A stretch of 37,824 bases of DNA from Phycisphaeraceae bacterium (lineage in GTDB: Bacteria > Planctomycetota > Phycisphaerae > Phycisphaerales > UBA1924). The notes beneath the pieces were generated by a model. That model saw only the letters and a program-made list of their open reading frames with translations, was not told the DNA's origin and made no database searches. Below are positions 26,174 to 33,250 of this stretch, piece by piece. Every line of letters begins with the position of its first letter. The stretch's first letter is position 1. The position numbers were made by a program, and so were the translations under genes. The DNA lies in NCBI GenBank assembly GCA_021299385.1, contig JAJTGZ010000021.1:1-37824 (forward strand). The letters are read 5' to 3'.

Positions 26174-28390
26174 TTAGCCGACGTCGGCCAGGCCGAGCCA
26201 CTTGCCATGGGCTTTGAGCAGGCGTGCGCGGGCGAGTTTGTCGGCTGGGGTGTCCAGGCGTGGGGAGCGTTCGAGCCACGCCGCCGCGTCTCGGCGTGCG
26301 AGGGTCAGCAGGTCCAAATCGCGTGCGAGATCGGCGACGACGAAGGGTGGCATGCCCGACTGGCGGACGCCGATGACGTCGCCGAAGCCGCGGATCTCGA
26401 TGTCCTTCTGGGCGATCTTGAACCCATCGTTGCTCTTGGCCATGATGCCCAATCGCTCGGCGGCGACGGGGCTGGCGGTGCTGGTGATGAGCACGCAAGC
26501 GCCCGCCTTGCCCCCACGCCCGACGCGCCCGCGCAGCTGGTGCAGCGTTGCCAGGCCGAAGCGGTCGGCGTCCTCGACGATCATCATCGTCGCCTCGGGG
26601 ACGTCTACGCCGACCTCGATGACCGTGGTGGCGACCAGCGCGTCGATCGCCCCGGCACGGAAGAGGGCCATGATCGCGTCGCGCTCGGGCTGCGGCAAGC
26701 GGCCGTGCAGGGCGGCGAGTTTCTTCCCCTTGAGCGGCCCGGCCGTGAGTTCGGCCAGGAGGTCGGCCACGGTAGTGGGCAACGCGGGGCGAGTGGGCGG
26801 CGGTGCCGACAGAGGTGCCGAACCCTCGCCGACCGCACCACGATCTGGACCACCCTGAGCACTCTTTTCACCTCCCGCCTCGAAGATCGAGTCTTCTTCC
26901 ATAGTTTCGCGGTCGATTGCCGGGGCGACGATGAAGGCCCTTTCCCCGGCGTCCAGCCGCGTGCGGACAAAGGCGTAGACCTCCTGCCGGGCCATCGAAT
27001 CGACGACGCGTGTAACGATTTTCTTCCTCCCTGGCGGCAGCGCGTCGATGAGCGAAACGTCCAGGTCACCCAGCACCGTCATCGCCAGCGTGCGGGGGAT
27101 CGGCGTGGCGGTCATCACCAAAACGTGCGGCATCGTGCCGACGCCCTCACCCTTGCCACGCAGTGCCAGACGCTGGTGGACGCCAAAGCGGTGCTGCTCG
27201 TCGATGACGGCCACGCCCAGGCTCTTGAAATCGACGGCACGCGAGAAGAGTGCGTGGGTGCCGATGGCGATGTCGATCGTCCCATCGCGCAGCCCCGCGA
27301 GCGTTGCCGAGCGCTCGCCGGCGGAGAGGCTGCCGGTCAAGAGCGCCACGCGCACGCCCGAGCCTTCGAGCATCCCCCGGATGGTCGCGGCGTGCTGCTC
27401 GGCGAGGATCTCCGTCGGTGCCATGAGCGCCCCCTGGTGGCGGTTGGCGACCGCCGCGAGCATCGCGTAGAGGGCCACGGCGGTCTTGCCCGAGCCGACA
27501 TCACCCTGGATGAGCCTGCTGGCCGGCTCTGGCCTGGCCAGGTCGGCGGTGATCTCTTTGACCACGCGGTCCTGCGCGGCGGTGAGTTTGAACGGAAGCC
27601 GGGCGCGGATGTGCTTGTCGATCTGCGGGCCAACAGGCAGGGCGGGCGCACGCGTGGACTGGCGGACCATCGACCTCTTGAGCGCAAGGGCGAGTTGCAG
27701 CATCAGCAGTTCATCAAACGCCAGCCGACGCCGGCCGGCCTTGACCTCGTCGTCGTGGGCGGGCTGGTGCATCATCCGATAGGCCTGGGCCAGGGTTGGC
27801 AGCGAGTGCTGGGCACGGAAGTCGTCGCTGAGGTGGTCGGCGATCAATGGCAACGCCGCGGGGAGGACCGATTCGATCAGTTGGCCGATCTGCCTGCTGC
27901 TGATGGCCGAGCTCGCGGCATAGACCGGGCGGAGTTTTTCCTCCCGCATCGGGGGCTCGGCGTCTTCGCGCAGGATGTCGTGCTTGGGGTTGGCCATCTG
28001 TAGCCCTGGTCCAAACTTCTGGGCCTTGCCCTGCACGCGCAGGCGGATGCCCGGGACGATGGAGCCGTGCAGATAGGTGGCATTGAACCAGCAGAGGTCC
28101 AGCCGGCCTGTCTCATCGATGAGCACGGCCTCGAAGCGCGCCTTGCCCCGGCGGGCGACGCGCGTAGCCGTCACTTCGCCACGCGTCGCGGCGTTGACCC
28201 CTACTGCCAGGTCGCCGATGGGTGTCTCGGCTTCGAGTTTCTCATGCCGGGTTGGGAGATAGGCGATGAGCTGCCCCACGGCCCTTACCCCAAGCTCGGC
28301 CAGGGCCTCGGCCCGGCGCGCCCCCACGCCCCGGACCGCCGAGACCGGGGAGGTCAACACCAAAGCCGAGCTCGCCAGATCACCTGCCAC
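26174..28390 (-). CDS. recG: ATP-dependent DNA helicase RecG
   Basis: RecG remodels stalled forks and branched DNA. From GTG 28390 the product is 738 residues (E. coli 693). The N-terminal wedge/OB region is followed by Walker A GDVGSGKTA (296-304), DEQHRFG (397-403), TATPIPRTLA (427-436), LHGRLPQPER (561-570), TTVIEVGVDVPEAT (588-601), QLRGRVGRGG (618-627) and the RecG-specific RGFGDVIGVRQSG (667-679). Residues about 497-540 are a Gly/Pro/Ser-rich insertion in the second helicase lobe. I chose GTG 28390 because the family begins just before the SPVSAVRGVG motif; the frame is open to 28498 over untypical sequence. An intrinsic terminator upstream (28531-28565) separates it from the Lys-rich peptide gene. 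Confidence 0.95.
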   Translation of the reverse strand: MAGDLASSALVLTSPVSAVRGVGARRAEALAELGVRAVGQLIAYLPTRHEKLEAETPIGDLAVGVNAATRGEVTATRVARRGKARFEAVLIDETGRLDLCWFNATYLHGSIVPGIRLRVQGKAQKFGPGLQMANPKHDILREDAEPPMREEKLRPVYAASSAISSRQIGQLIESVLPAALPLIADHLSDDFRAQHSLPTLAQAYRMMHQPAHDDEVKAGRRRLAFDELLMLQLALALKRSMVRQSTRAPALPVGPQIDKHIRARLPFKLTAAQDRVVKEITADLARPEPASRLIQGDVGSGKTAVALYAMLAAVANRHQGALMAPTEILAEQHAATIRGMLEGSGVRVALLTGSLSAGERSATLAGLRDGTIDIAIGTHALFSRAVDFKSLGVAVIDEQHRFGVHQRLALRGKGEGVGTMPHVLVMTATPIPRTLAMTVLGDLDVSLIDALPPGRKKIVTRVVDSMARQEVYAFVRTRLDAGERAFIVAPAIDRETMEEDSIFEAGGEKSAQGGPDRGAVGEGSAPLSAPPPTRPALPTTVADLLAELTAGPLKGKKLAALHGRLPQPERDAIMALFRAGAIDALVATTVIEVGVDVPEATMMIVEDADRFGLATLHQLRGRVGRGGKAGACVLITSTASPVAAERLGIMAKSNDGFKIAQKDIEIRGFGDVIGVRQSGMPPFVVADLARDLDLLTLARRDAAAWLERSPRLDTPADKLARARLLKAHGKWLGLADVG

Positions 28391-28530
28391 GAACCAATGT
28401 AGCGACCCCGAACACCCCCCGCACCCCAGGCACGTTTGTCGCCACCCCGGCTCCCCACCATATATATGTCCCCCCAGGCCCCCTTTGCGATTTGCCATTT
28501 GCTAGTTGACTTTGCCCCTATTTGCCAACG

Positions 28531-28565
28531 AAAAAGCCCGGCCGATCCTTTCGGATCAGCCGGGC
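28531..28565 (-). terminator. Intrinsic terminator of the Lys-rich peptide unit
   Basis: On the minus strand a 7-bp GCCCGGC/GCCGGGC stem, one A-C mismatch and a further 5-bp GATCC/GGATC stem close a GAAA tetraloop, followed by TTTTT. It ends the transcript of the small peptide gene 165 bases after its stop and insulates recG. Confidence 0.92.
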
Positions 28566-28729
28566 AAAGGGGTGTGAACGCTCGGCGGGCCTTGTCGGGG
28601 AGACATTGCTGCAACCCGCTTGGCTCTCGACCGAACGGCCGCGGGCTTGGCTCGGCGTGCGCCGCTGTGCTAGGCACGGCAGCTCGACGCCGCAGGCTTG
28701 CGCGCCGCGGGCTTGTCGACGGGCCAGAG
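28556..28729 (-). pseudogene. In-frame KPAA-rich continuation, possible broken histone-like tail
   Basis: Directly after the TAA of the Lys-rich peptide gene the same frame reads LWPVDKPAARKPAASSCRA, then TAG, then a run with AKPAAVRSRAKRVAA, then TGA inside the terminator stem (28556-28558). The Lys-Pro-Ala-Ala pattern is typical of histone-H1-like tails. The frame from ATG to this TGA is 79 codons with two internal stops. I infer a once longer basic protein that is now truncated; chance similarity in a GC-rich stretch remains possible. Confidence 0.4.
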
Positions 28730-28792
28730 TTACTTGGCCTTCTTCTTGGCCTTCTTCTTCGCGGCCTTCTTCTTTGCGGCTTTCTTTGCCAT
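28730..28792 (-). CDS. 20-residue Lys/Ala-rich peptide
   Basis: A very short gene encodes Met followed by only Lys (12) and Ala (7), in blocks of AKKK type. A strong GGGGAG ribosome site stands eight bases before the ATG, and an intrinsic terminator lies downstream, so it has all the parts of a real gene. The composition matches the basic tails of bacterial histone-H1-like proteins and would bind nucleic acid without sequence preference. Upstream there are two hairpins (28805-28819 and 28830-28870), the first reaching into the ribosome site. The same frame continues with KPAA-rich sequence after the stop, so it may be the surviving N-terminus of a longer protein. It is divergent from dapB. 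Function is inferred only from composition. Confidence 0.6.
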   Translation of the reverse strand: MAKKAAKKKAAKKKAKKKAK

Positions 28793-28804
28793 GGTTGGAA
28801 CTCC

Positions 28805-28819
28805 CCGGGGTAACCCCGG
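28805..28819 (-). promoter_or_regulatory. Hairpin overlapping the ribosome site of the Lys-rich peptide gene
   Basis: CCGGGG-TTA-CCCCGG forms a 6-bp stem whose 3' end shares two bases with the GGGGAG ribosome site. Folding could limit ribosome access, so translational control is plausible. Confidence 0.5.
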
Positions 28820-28829
28820 ACATAGGACT

Positions 28830-28870
28830 CTCGTGTGCGCCCCAGGCCAACACGGCCTGATGCACACGAG
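28830..28870 (-). promoter_or_regulatory. Large leader hairpin
   Basis: A 9-bp CTCGTGTGC/GCACACGAG stem with a small internal loop and an inner 6-bp CAGGCC/GGCCTG stem closes a 5-base loop. It lies in the presumed 5' leader of the Lys-rich peptide gene. No U-tract follows, so it is not a terminator. Confidence 0.6.
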
Positions 28871-28978
28871 CGAATCAACGGATCTATCGGAACAGAACCC
28901 TCGGTTACTTGAGCGACTCGCGTGATCGAGAGGACATTCCACTATCGTGCCACACCATTCCATACACTCGCATACCCA

Positions 28979-29722
28979 ATGTCAACTATCCACATTGTCA
29001 TTCTTGGTGCCGCCGGTCGCATGGGTAGACGCCTGACCGAGCTCGCATCCATCGACCCTGAGCTCACACTCGCAGGTGCCGTAGTGCGCGGCGGCGCAGA
29101 CCAGATCGGCCTGCCCGCATCACTCTCTCCGCACGCGGCGGCGATCGGTTTCATCTCGGCTGATGATGTCGCGGGGCCTGTGCACGCGATCATCGATTTC
29201 AGCAGTGATTCAGGCGTGTTTTCGGCCATCGCGCTGGCCGAGAAGTTCAACGCCGCGCTCGTGGTGGGTACCACCGCGCTGAGCAGCTCATCCACCAGCG
29301 CGCTGCGCGAGTTGTCAGCGCGCCGGCCCGTGCTCGTTACCCCCAACACATCGCTGGGCGTCGCCGCCGTGGCTGATGCCGTCAGCAGGCTTGCGCGGCA
29401 CCTCGGGCCGGGGTACACCTGCTCCATTTTGGAGATCCATCACACGCGCAAGAAAGACGCACCCTCGGGCACCGCTCTGCGTCTTGCGCACGCCGCGCGG
29501 GCAGGCTCGGCCGTCATCAACGACGCGGATATCCACTCCGAGCGCACCGGCGAGGTCATCGGCACCCACACTGTTACCTTCACCGGGCCTTGCGAGGTCA
29601 TCGAACTGACGCACCGCGCAACCTCACGCGACCTCTTCGCCCTCGGCGCGTTGCACGCGGCCAAGTGGCTCTCGCGTCAACAGCCGGGGTGGTACACCAT
29701 CGAGGACGTCCTGCACGCATAA
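28979..29722 (+). CDS. dapB: 4-hydroxy-tetrahydrodipicolinate reductase
   Basis: DapB reduces the dihydrodipicolinate precursor with NAD(P)H in lysine and diaminopimelate synthesis. From ATG 28979 the product is 247 residues. VILGAAGRMGRR is the Rossmann nucleotide loop, VVGTT a conserved turn, NTSLGVA the usual N(F/T)S stretch, and EIHHTRKKDAPSGTA the catalytic and substrate signature. An in-frame GTG at 28922 would add 19 residues before the conserved strand and is unlikely. No ribosome site is visible before the chosen ATG, so a leaderless or weakly translated start is possible. The TAA stop is partly formed by the first two bases of a 36-bp repeat that follows directly. Diaminopimelate synthesis supports a peptidoglycan-containing wall. 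Confidence 0.96.
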   Translation: MSTIHIVILGAAGRMGRRLTELASIDPELTLAGAVVRGGADQIGLPASLSPHAAAIGFISADDVAGPVHAIIDFSSDSGVFSAIALAEKFNAALVVGTTALSSSSTSALRELSARRPVLVTPNTSLGVAAVADAVSRLARHLGPGYTCSILEIHHTRKKDAPSGTALRLAHAARAGSAVINDADIHSERTGEVIGTHTVTFTGPCEVIELTHRATSRDLFALGALHAAKWLSRQQPGWYTIEDVLHA

Positions 29723-29756
29723 CCCCTCCCACGAGGGGAGGGGCAGGGGTGGGGTT
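29721..29756 (+). repeat. 36-bp GC-rich interspersed repeat, copy 3
   Basis: It differs from the 4151-4186 copy at one base (C to A at position 11). Its first AA completes the TAA stop of dapB, so it begins exactly at the gene end. Confidence 0.9.
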
Positions 29757-29767
29757 GATTCTCGGTG

Positions 29768-29788
29768 GTGCAGGCTTGCAGCCTGCAC
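29768..29788. repeat. GTGCAGGCT palindrome, copy 1
   Basis: The perfect 9-bp arms GTGCAGGCT and AGCCTGCAC are separated by three bases. A related palindrome with changed centre lies at 33091-33111, again between a GC-rich core and a CACAGAG element. Confidence 0.85.
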
Positions 29789-29805
29789 AGCCTTCCAAAT
29801 GGAAC

Positions 29806-29905
29806 CTCACCACCGAGGCACAGAGGCACCGAGAAGAGAGGGTCAGATTCTTTGCTTCCTTCTCATCCCTGCATCGCTCTTCTCCGTGCCTCTTTGCCTC
29901 GGCGG
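29806..29905. repeat. Inverted CACAGAG-type interspersed element
   Basis: A left arm at 29806-29835 (CCACCGAGGCACAGAGGCAC and following) and a right arm at about 29876-29905 (TCTCCGTGCCTCTTTGCCTC and following) are close reverse complements around about 40 unrelated bases. The remaining bases up to the FHA gene stop (30017) show nothing recognisable. Confidence 0.85.
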
Positions 29906-30016
29906 AGAAGTGTCTTGCTGAACAGGTTGAAAACCTTTGCCACAACAGGCCCCTTGGGCCAGGAGCGGCGGGGTCGATCCCACCGGCCGCACAAGCCGAG
30001 GACGCGTGCCCGCTGC

Positions 30017-30535
30017 TTATCCCCCCGCCTTCTTCCCGTCGCTCTCATCGCCAAAGTCGAGGTCTTTGTCCAGGTCCTTGAGCAGGTCGTCAAACCCGCT
30101 GTCTTTCCCGCCGCCGAGGCCTGAGAGTGGCCGGCCGCCGGGGGTCGGGCGGTCTTCATCTTGGGCCAGCAGGTCGTCGCCGGTGTCTTCCATGCTGACA
30201 AGCCCGGCCATGTAGCAGTCCTTGGCGTCGATCTTCGCCGGCTTGCCGTCGATGCGCACGACAAAGACCACCCCGCCTATTGAGAGCAGGTCCCCGGCTG
30301 AGAGTTCGGTCTCGCGCACGCGGTTGCCGTTGACGAACGAACCGTTCGCCGACGAGAGGTCTTTGATCATCACTTCCCCATCATCGATGAACAGCTCGGC
30401 GTGCCTTCGGCTGACCTCTTTGAGGGGGATGCGGAACTTGGCCCGCTCATCGCGTCCGATGACCACGGGCAGCGTGGGGACGACAAACTCCTTGGCCGAC
30501 CCGTCCGATTTGACCATCACCAAGGCAACCTTCAC
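30017..30535 (-). CDS. FHA-domain protein
   Basis: FHA domains bind phosphothreonine peptides, usually made by Ser/Thr kinases. The 172-residue protein carries one FHA domain at about 5-95 with the binding residues in VVIGRDE (24-30), SRRHAEL (42-48) and NGSFVNG (64-70). The remaining about 75 residues are Gly/Asp/Lys-rich and probably disordered, with an acidic FDDLLKDLDKDLDF stretch. The GTG start is supported by a GGGAG ribosome site six bases upstream. No kinase gene is near. It is divergent from hemW with an 80-base gap. A docking role in Ser/Thr phosphorylation signalling is inferred. Confidence 0.92.
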   Translation of the reverse strand: MKVALVMVKSDGSAKEFVVPTLPVVIGRDERAKFRIPLKEVSRRHAELFIDDGEVMIKDLSSANGSFVNGNRVRETELSAGDLLSIGGVVFVVRIDGKPAKIDAKDCYMAGLVSMEDTGDDLLAQDEDRPTPGGRPLSGLGGGKDSGFDDLLKDLDKDLDFGDESDGKKAGG

Positions 30536-30615
30536 AGCAAACTCCCGCGTTTGTGGCCGATCAACACGCCGCCGGCGCTCAGCCGGGCCAACACTTGCCC
30601 ACCCACAGGCCCATT

Positions 30616-31875
30616 ATGCCCGACAGTGTACCCCTCCATTTGCTCGACCACCGCGCGCGGATCGACCCGAAGTCCCACCCGCCGGTGCGGTCGCTGTATA
30701 TCCACATCCCCTTCTGCGCCCACAAGTGCCACTACTGCGACTTCTACAGCTTCGTAGACACCAATGACCAGCAGGAGGTATTCCTCCGCCGGCTGATCGG
30801 CGAACTGCAAGCCCTCGCCCCCCACGCCCAGGGCCAGCCCCTAAACACCATTTTTATCGGCGGCGGCACCCCCAGCCTGCTGCGCGCCGACCTGTGGGAA
30901 CAACTCCTGGCCACCATCAACACCCACTTTGATCTCTCGGCGATCCGGGCCGCCGGCCCGCCGAGGGCGGCCCCATGGCCCGATGTCGAGTTTACCGTCG
31001 AGTGCAACCCGGAATCCACGACACCTGCGCTGCTCGAAATCCTCCGTGCCGGGGGGGTCGATCGGATTTCGATGGGTGCCCAGTCGTTCCATCGCCAGCA
31101 CCTGTTGACCCTGCAACGCCTGCACGACCCCGACCGCATCGGGCTGGTGCTGGAGATGTGCAAGGCCGTGGGCGTGCCACGCACGAGCATCGACCTGATC
31201 TACGCGATCCCGGGCCAAACGCTCGAACAATGGCAAGAGGACCTGCACCAGGCCCTGGCCCTGGGCACCACGCACCTCTCCTGCTACAACCTGACCTACG
31301 AGCCAAACACGCAGATGACCAACCGCTTGGCCCGAGGGGAGTTTGTGCCGCTCGACGATGACTTGCAGGCGGACATGTTCACCTGTACGGGTGAAACGCT
31401 CAAGGCCCACGGCCTGGAACGGTACGAGGTCAGCAACTATTCCAAGCCCGGCCACCAGAGCCGGCACAACCTGGCCTACTGGCTGCAAGAGCAGTGGCTC
31501 GCCGCCGGGCCGAGTGCCAGCGCGCACCTTTGGGCCACGCATGACCAGAGGACCGGGGGGTACCGGACCAAGAACATCGGCAGCATGGGTGCGTATCTCT
31601 CCTCGACCGGCCCGGCACCGCTGGCCGACTGCGAGCAACCCGATGCCCGCCGGGCGCTACGCGAGCGGATCATGACAGGCGTTCGGCTGAGTGTGGGTAT
31701 CGACTTTGACGAGCTGCTGGCCGACGCGCACGCCGTGGCGCCCGAGGGAGTTGCACGCCTGAATCGCCAGGCCGAGGAGTTCGTCTGCGACGGCCTGTTG
31801 ACCTTCGACGGCCCGGCCGGGGCACGCCGGCTGCAAGTCTGTCGCCGAGCTGCTGCTGGCGCGTGGCAAAGGTGA
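30616..31875 (+). CDS. hemW: HemW-like radical SAM protein (C-terminus abnormal)
   Basis: HemW is a radical SAM heme chaperone, long annotated as oxygen-independent coproporphyrinogen oxidase. From ATG 30616 the protein is 419 residues. YIHIPFCAHKCHYCDFYSF carries the CxxxCxxC iron-sulfur cysteines (Cys34, 38, 41), then IFIGGGTPSLL, ECNPES, GVDRISMGAQSF and SIDLIYAIPGQT, and YEVSNYSKPGHQSRHNLAYW, all family motifs. The end reads GLLTFDGPAGARRLQV and then changes to an Arg/Ala-rich tail, where a TPRG-type helix is expected. The tail overlaps, in another frame, the damaged start of the next gene, so the C-terminal about 13 residues are probably an artefact of a deletion. GTG 30553 is an upstream alternative. 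Confidence 0.9.
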   Translation: MPDSVPLHLLDHRARIDPKSHPPVRSLYIHIPFCAHKCHYCDFYSFVDTNDQQEVFLRRLIGELQALAPHAQGQPLNTIFIGGGTPSLLRADLWEQLLATINTHFDLSAIRAAGPPRAAPWPDVEFTVECNPESTTPALLEILRAGGVDRISMGAQSFHRQHLLTLQRLHDPDRIGLVLEMCKAVGVPRTSIDLIYAIPGQTLEQWQEDLHQALALGTTHLSCYNLTYEPNTQMTNRLARGEFVPLDDDLQADMFTCTGETLKAHGLERYEVSNYSKPGHQSRHNLAYWLQEQWLAAGPSASAHLWATHDQRTGGYRTKNIGSMGAYLSSTGPAPLADCEQPDARRALRERIMTGVRLSVGIDFDELLADAHAVAPEGVARLNRQAEEFVCDGLLTFDGPAGARRLQVCRRAAAGAWQR

Positions 31876-32050
31876 ATACGCGGTAACCCTCGCCGACGCC
31901 AGCGAGGACTCACTGGCCCTGGCCAAGGCCTCGCTGACGCGCCTGGGCAAGCACGTCAAGCACGCCACGCCGTTTACCGTCCGCAAGATCGACGCGGGCA
32001 ACCACGCTGAGGTCAAGGCCCTGCTCGCCGGTCATCACGCGGCGATCTGC
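31802..32050 (+). pseudogene. Detached N-terminal part of saccharopine-dehydrogenase-family gene
   Basis: In the frame of the gene starting at 32051 the stretch from about 31832 encodes CKSVAELLLARGKGEYAVTL and onward to AAICMLPFDRV, clearly the NAD-binding first part of the same protein. The frame is closed upstream by TGA at 31799-31801, and no ATG, GTG or TTG occurs between this stop and 32051. The usual GxGxxG glycines are absent or scrambled (GHAGCKS). A deletion fusing hemW and this gene would explain it. Confidence 0.7.
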
Positions 32051-33028
32051 ATGCTCCCGTTCGACAGGGTCCCCGGCATCGCCCAGGCTTGCCGGGATGC
32101 CCGCGCACACTACTTTGACGTAACCGAAGACATCCACGCCACGGCCCAGGTCGAAAAACTCGCCGCAGAGAAGAACCCCCCCATCGCCTACGCCCCGCAG
32201 TGCGGGCTGGCCCCCGGCTACGTCGCCATCGCCGCCGCGAGCACCGCCAAGCAGCTTGACAGCGTCGAGGAGCTTTACCTGCGCGTCGGCGCGCTGCCAC
32301 AGTTCCCGACCAACGCGCTGAAATACAACCTAACGTGGTCGGCCGATGGGGTGATCAACGAGTACTGCAAGCCGTGCAAGGTGATGCTCGCCGGGCAGGA
32401 GGAACTCGTCCCCGCCCTGGACGGCCTCGAGCACTTCACGCTCAACGGGTGCCAGTACGAGGCCTTCTACACCTCCGGCGGGGTCGGCTCGCTGATCAAC
32501 ACCCTCCGCGCCGAGGGCCGCCTGGCCACTACTGCCAACGTCGCGTACAAAACCATCCGCTACCCTGGCCACCGCGACTTGATGAAGTTCCTTCTCGACG
32601 ACCTGCGCTTTGGCCAGGAGCACTCCGAGCACCTGCTGCACGCGCACCAGCGTGCGCCGGGGGGTAAGACGACCGAGCACAACAAGGTGCGGCTGGACCG
32701 TGCGCTGCTGGTCTCGATCTTCAACAAGGCCGTGAGCTGGACGCCGCAGGACATGGTTGTGGTCTTCGTCAACGCCGTGGGTCAGAAGAACGGCCGGCGT
32801 TGCCAGTTCAACTTCCAGCGCGTGATCCCCGCGAGCGATCTCTGGGGCCGCACCTGGCCGGCGATCGAGCTGACGACCGCCGCGGGCGTCTGCGCGATCC
32901 TCGACATGCACCGCATCGGTGAACTGCCCAAGACCGGGCTGATCAAGCAAGAGTCCGTCTCGCTCGCGCAGTTCAACGGCACCCCCTTCGGCCCGGCGTA
33001 CGAGAACCCAGCCGCGCTGGAAGGTTGA
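32051..33028 (+). CDS. Saccharopine dehydrogenase-family protein (N-terminally incomplete)
   Basis: The first usable ATG gives 325 residues. CGLAPGYVAIAAA, LYLRVGALPQFPTNALKYNL, GVINEYCKPCKVM and KTIRYPGHRDLM match the saccharopine dehydrogenase/lysine 6-dehydrogenase family, which oxidises or makes secondary amines of lysine with NAD(P). This start lies about 80 residues inside the expected protein, after the first part of the Rossmann fold, so a product from here could hardly bind the nucleotide. The missing part is present upstream in frame but without a start (see 31802-32050). The gene follows hemW and is convergent with speA across a repeat island. Either a pseudogene in the making, an assembly error, or a gene with an unusual start; substrate is uncertain. 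Confidence 0.75.
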   Translation: MLPFDRVPGIAQACRDARAHYFDVTEDIHATAQVEKLAAEKNPPIAYAPQCGLAPGYVAIAAASTAKQLDSVEELYLRVGALPQFPTNALKYNLTWSADGVINEYCKPCKVMLAGQEELVPALDGLEHFTLNGCQYEAFYTSGGVGSLINTLRAEGRLATTANVAYKTIRYPGHRDLMKFLLDDLRFGQEHSEHLLHAHQRAPGGKTTEHNKVRLDRALLVSIFNKAVSWTPQDMVVVFVNAVGQKNGRRCQFNFQRVIPASDLWGRTWPAIELTTAAGVCAILDMHRIGELPKTGLIKQESVSLAQFNGTPFGPAYENPAALEG

Positions 33029-33038
33029 TATTCAGACG

Positions 33039-33082
33039 ACCTCCCCCAGAACATCTTGGCGGGCAGGGTCAGGGGTGGGGCC
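33039..33082 (+). repeat. Degenerate GC-rich interspersed repeat, copy 4
   Basis: CCTCCCCC followed, after about 18 bases, by GGGCAGGGTCAGGGGTGGGG resembles the 36-bp repeat with a replaced or expanded centre. It heads a second GC core-palindrome-CACAGAG series. Confidence 0.55.
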
Positions 33083-33090
33083 TAACGGTG

Positions 33091-33111
33091 GTGCAGGATT
33101 CCAGCCTGCAC
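33091..33111. repeat. GTGCAGG palindrome, copy 2
   Basis: The arms GTGCAGG and CCTGCAC are 7 bp with a 7-base centre. It is related to 29768-29788 with the same flanking GGTG. Confidence 0.75.
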
Positions 33112-33122
33112 AGCAAGCAGAC

Positions 33123-33230
33123 TTCACCACTAAGACACCGAGGCACAGAGAAAAAAATGCATGGTTTGTCCACGTATGACAAACCAAGTGCTTCTGCCTT
33201 GCTCAGGGCCTCTGTGCCTTTGTGGTCAAA
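33123..33230. repeat. Inverted CACAGAG-type interspersed element
   Basis: A left arm at 33123-33154 (TTCACCACTAAGACACCGAG and following) and a right arm at 33201-33230 (GCCTCTGTGCCTTTGTGGTC and neighbours) are imperfect reverse complements around about 46 bases. It lies between the convergent saccharopine-dehydrogenase-type and speA genes. Confidence 0.8.
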
Positions 33231-33250
33231 CGTCTTTACAACCCCCCCAC

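Noticed and set aside
28730-28979. Lys-rich peptide as an attenuation leader for lysine gene dapB
   Set aside because: The peptide gene is on the opposite strand and transcribed away from dapB, so it cannot control it in cis by ribosome stalling.
31838-31875. Programmed frameshift joining hemW to the dehydrogenase
   Set aside because: No slippery heptamer or downstream structure typical of programmed shifts is seen, and the two proteins have unrelated roles; loss of both expected termini fits a deletion better.
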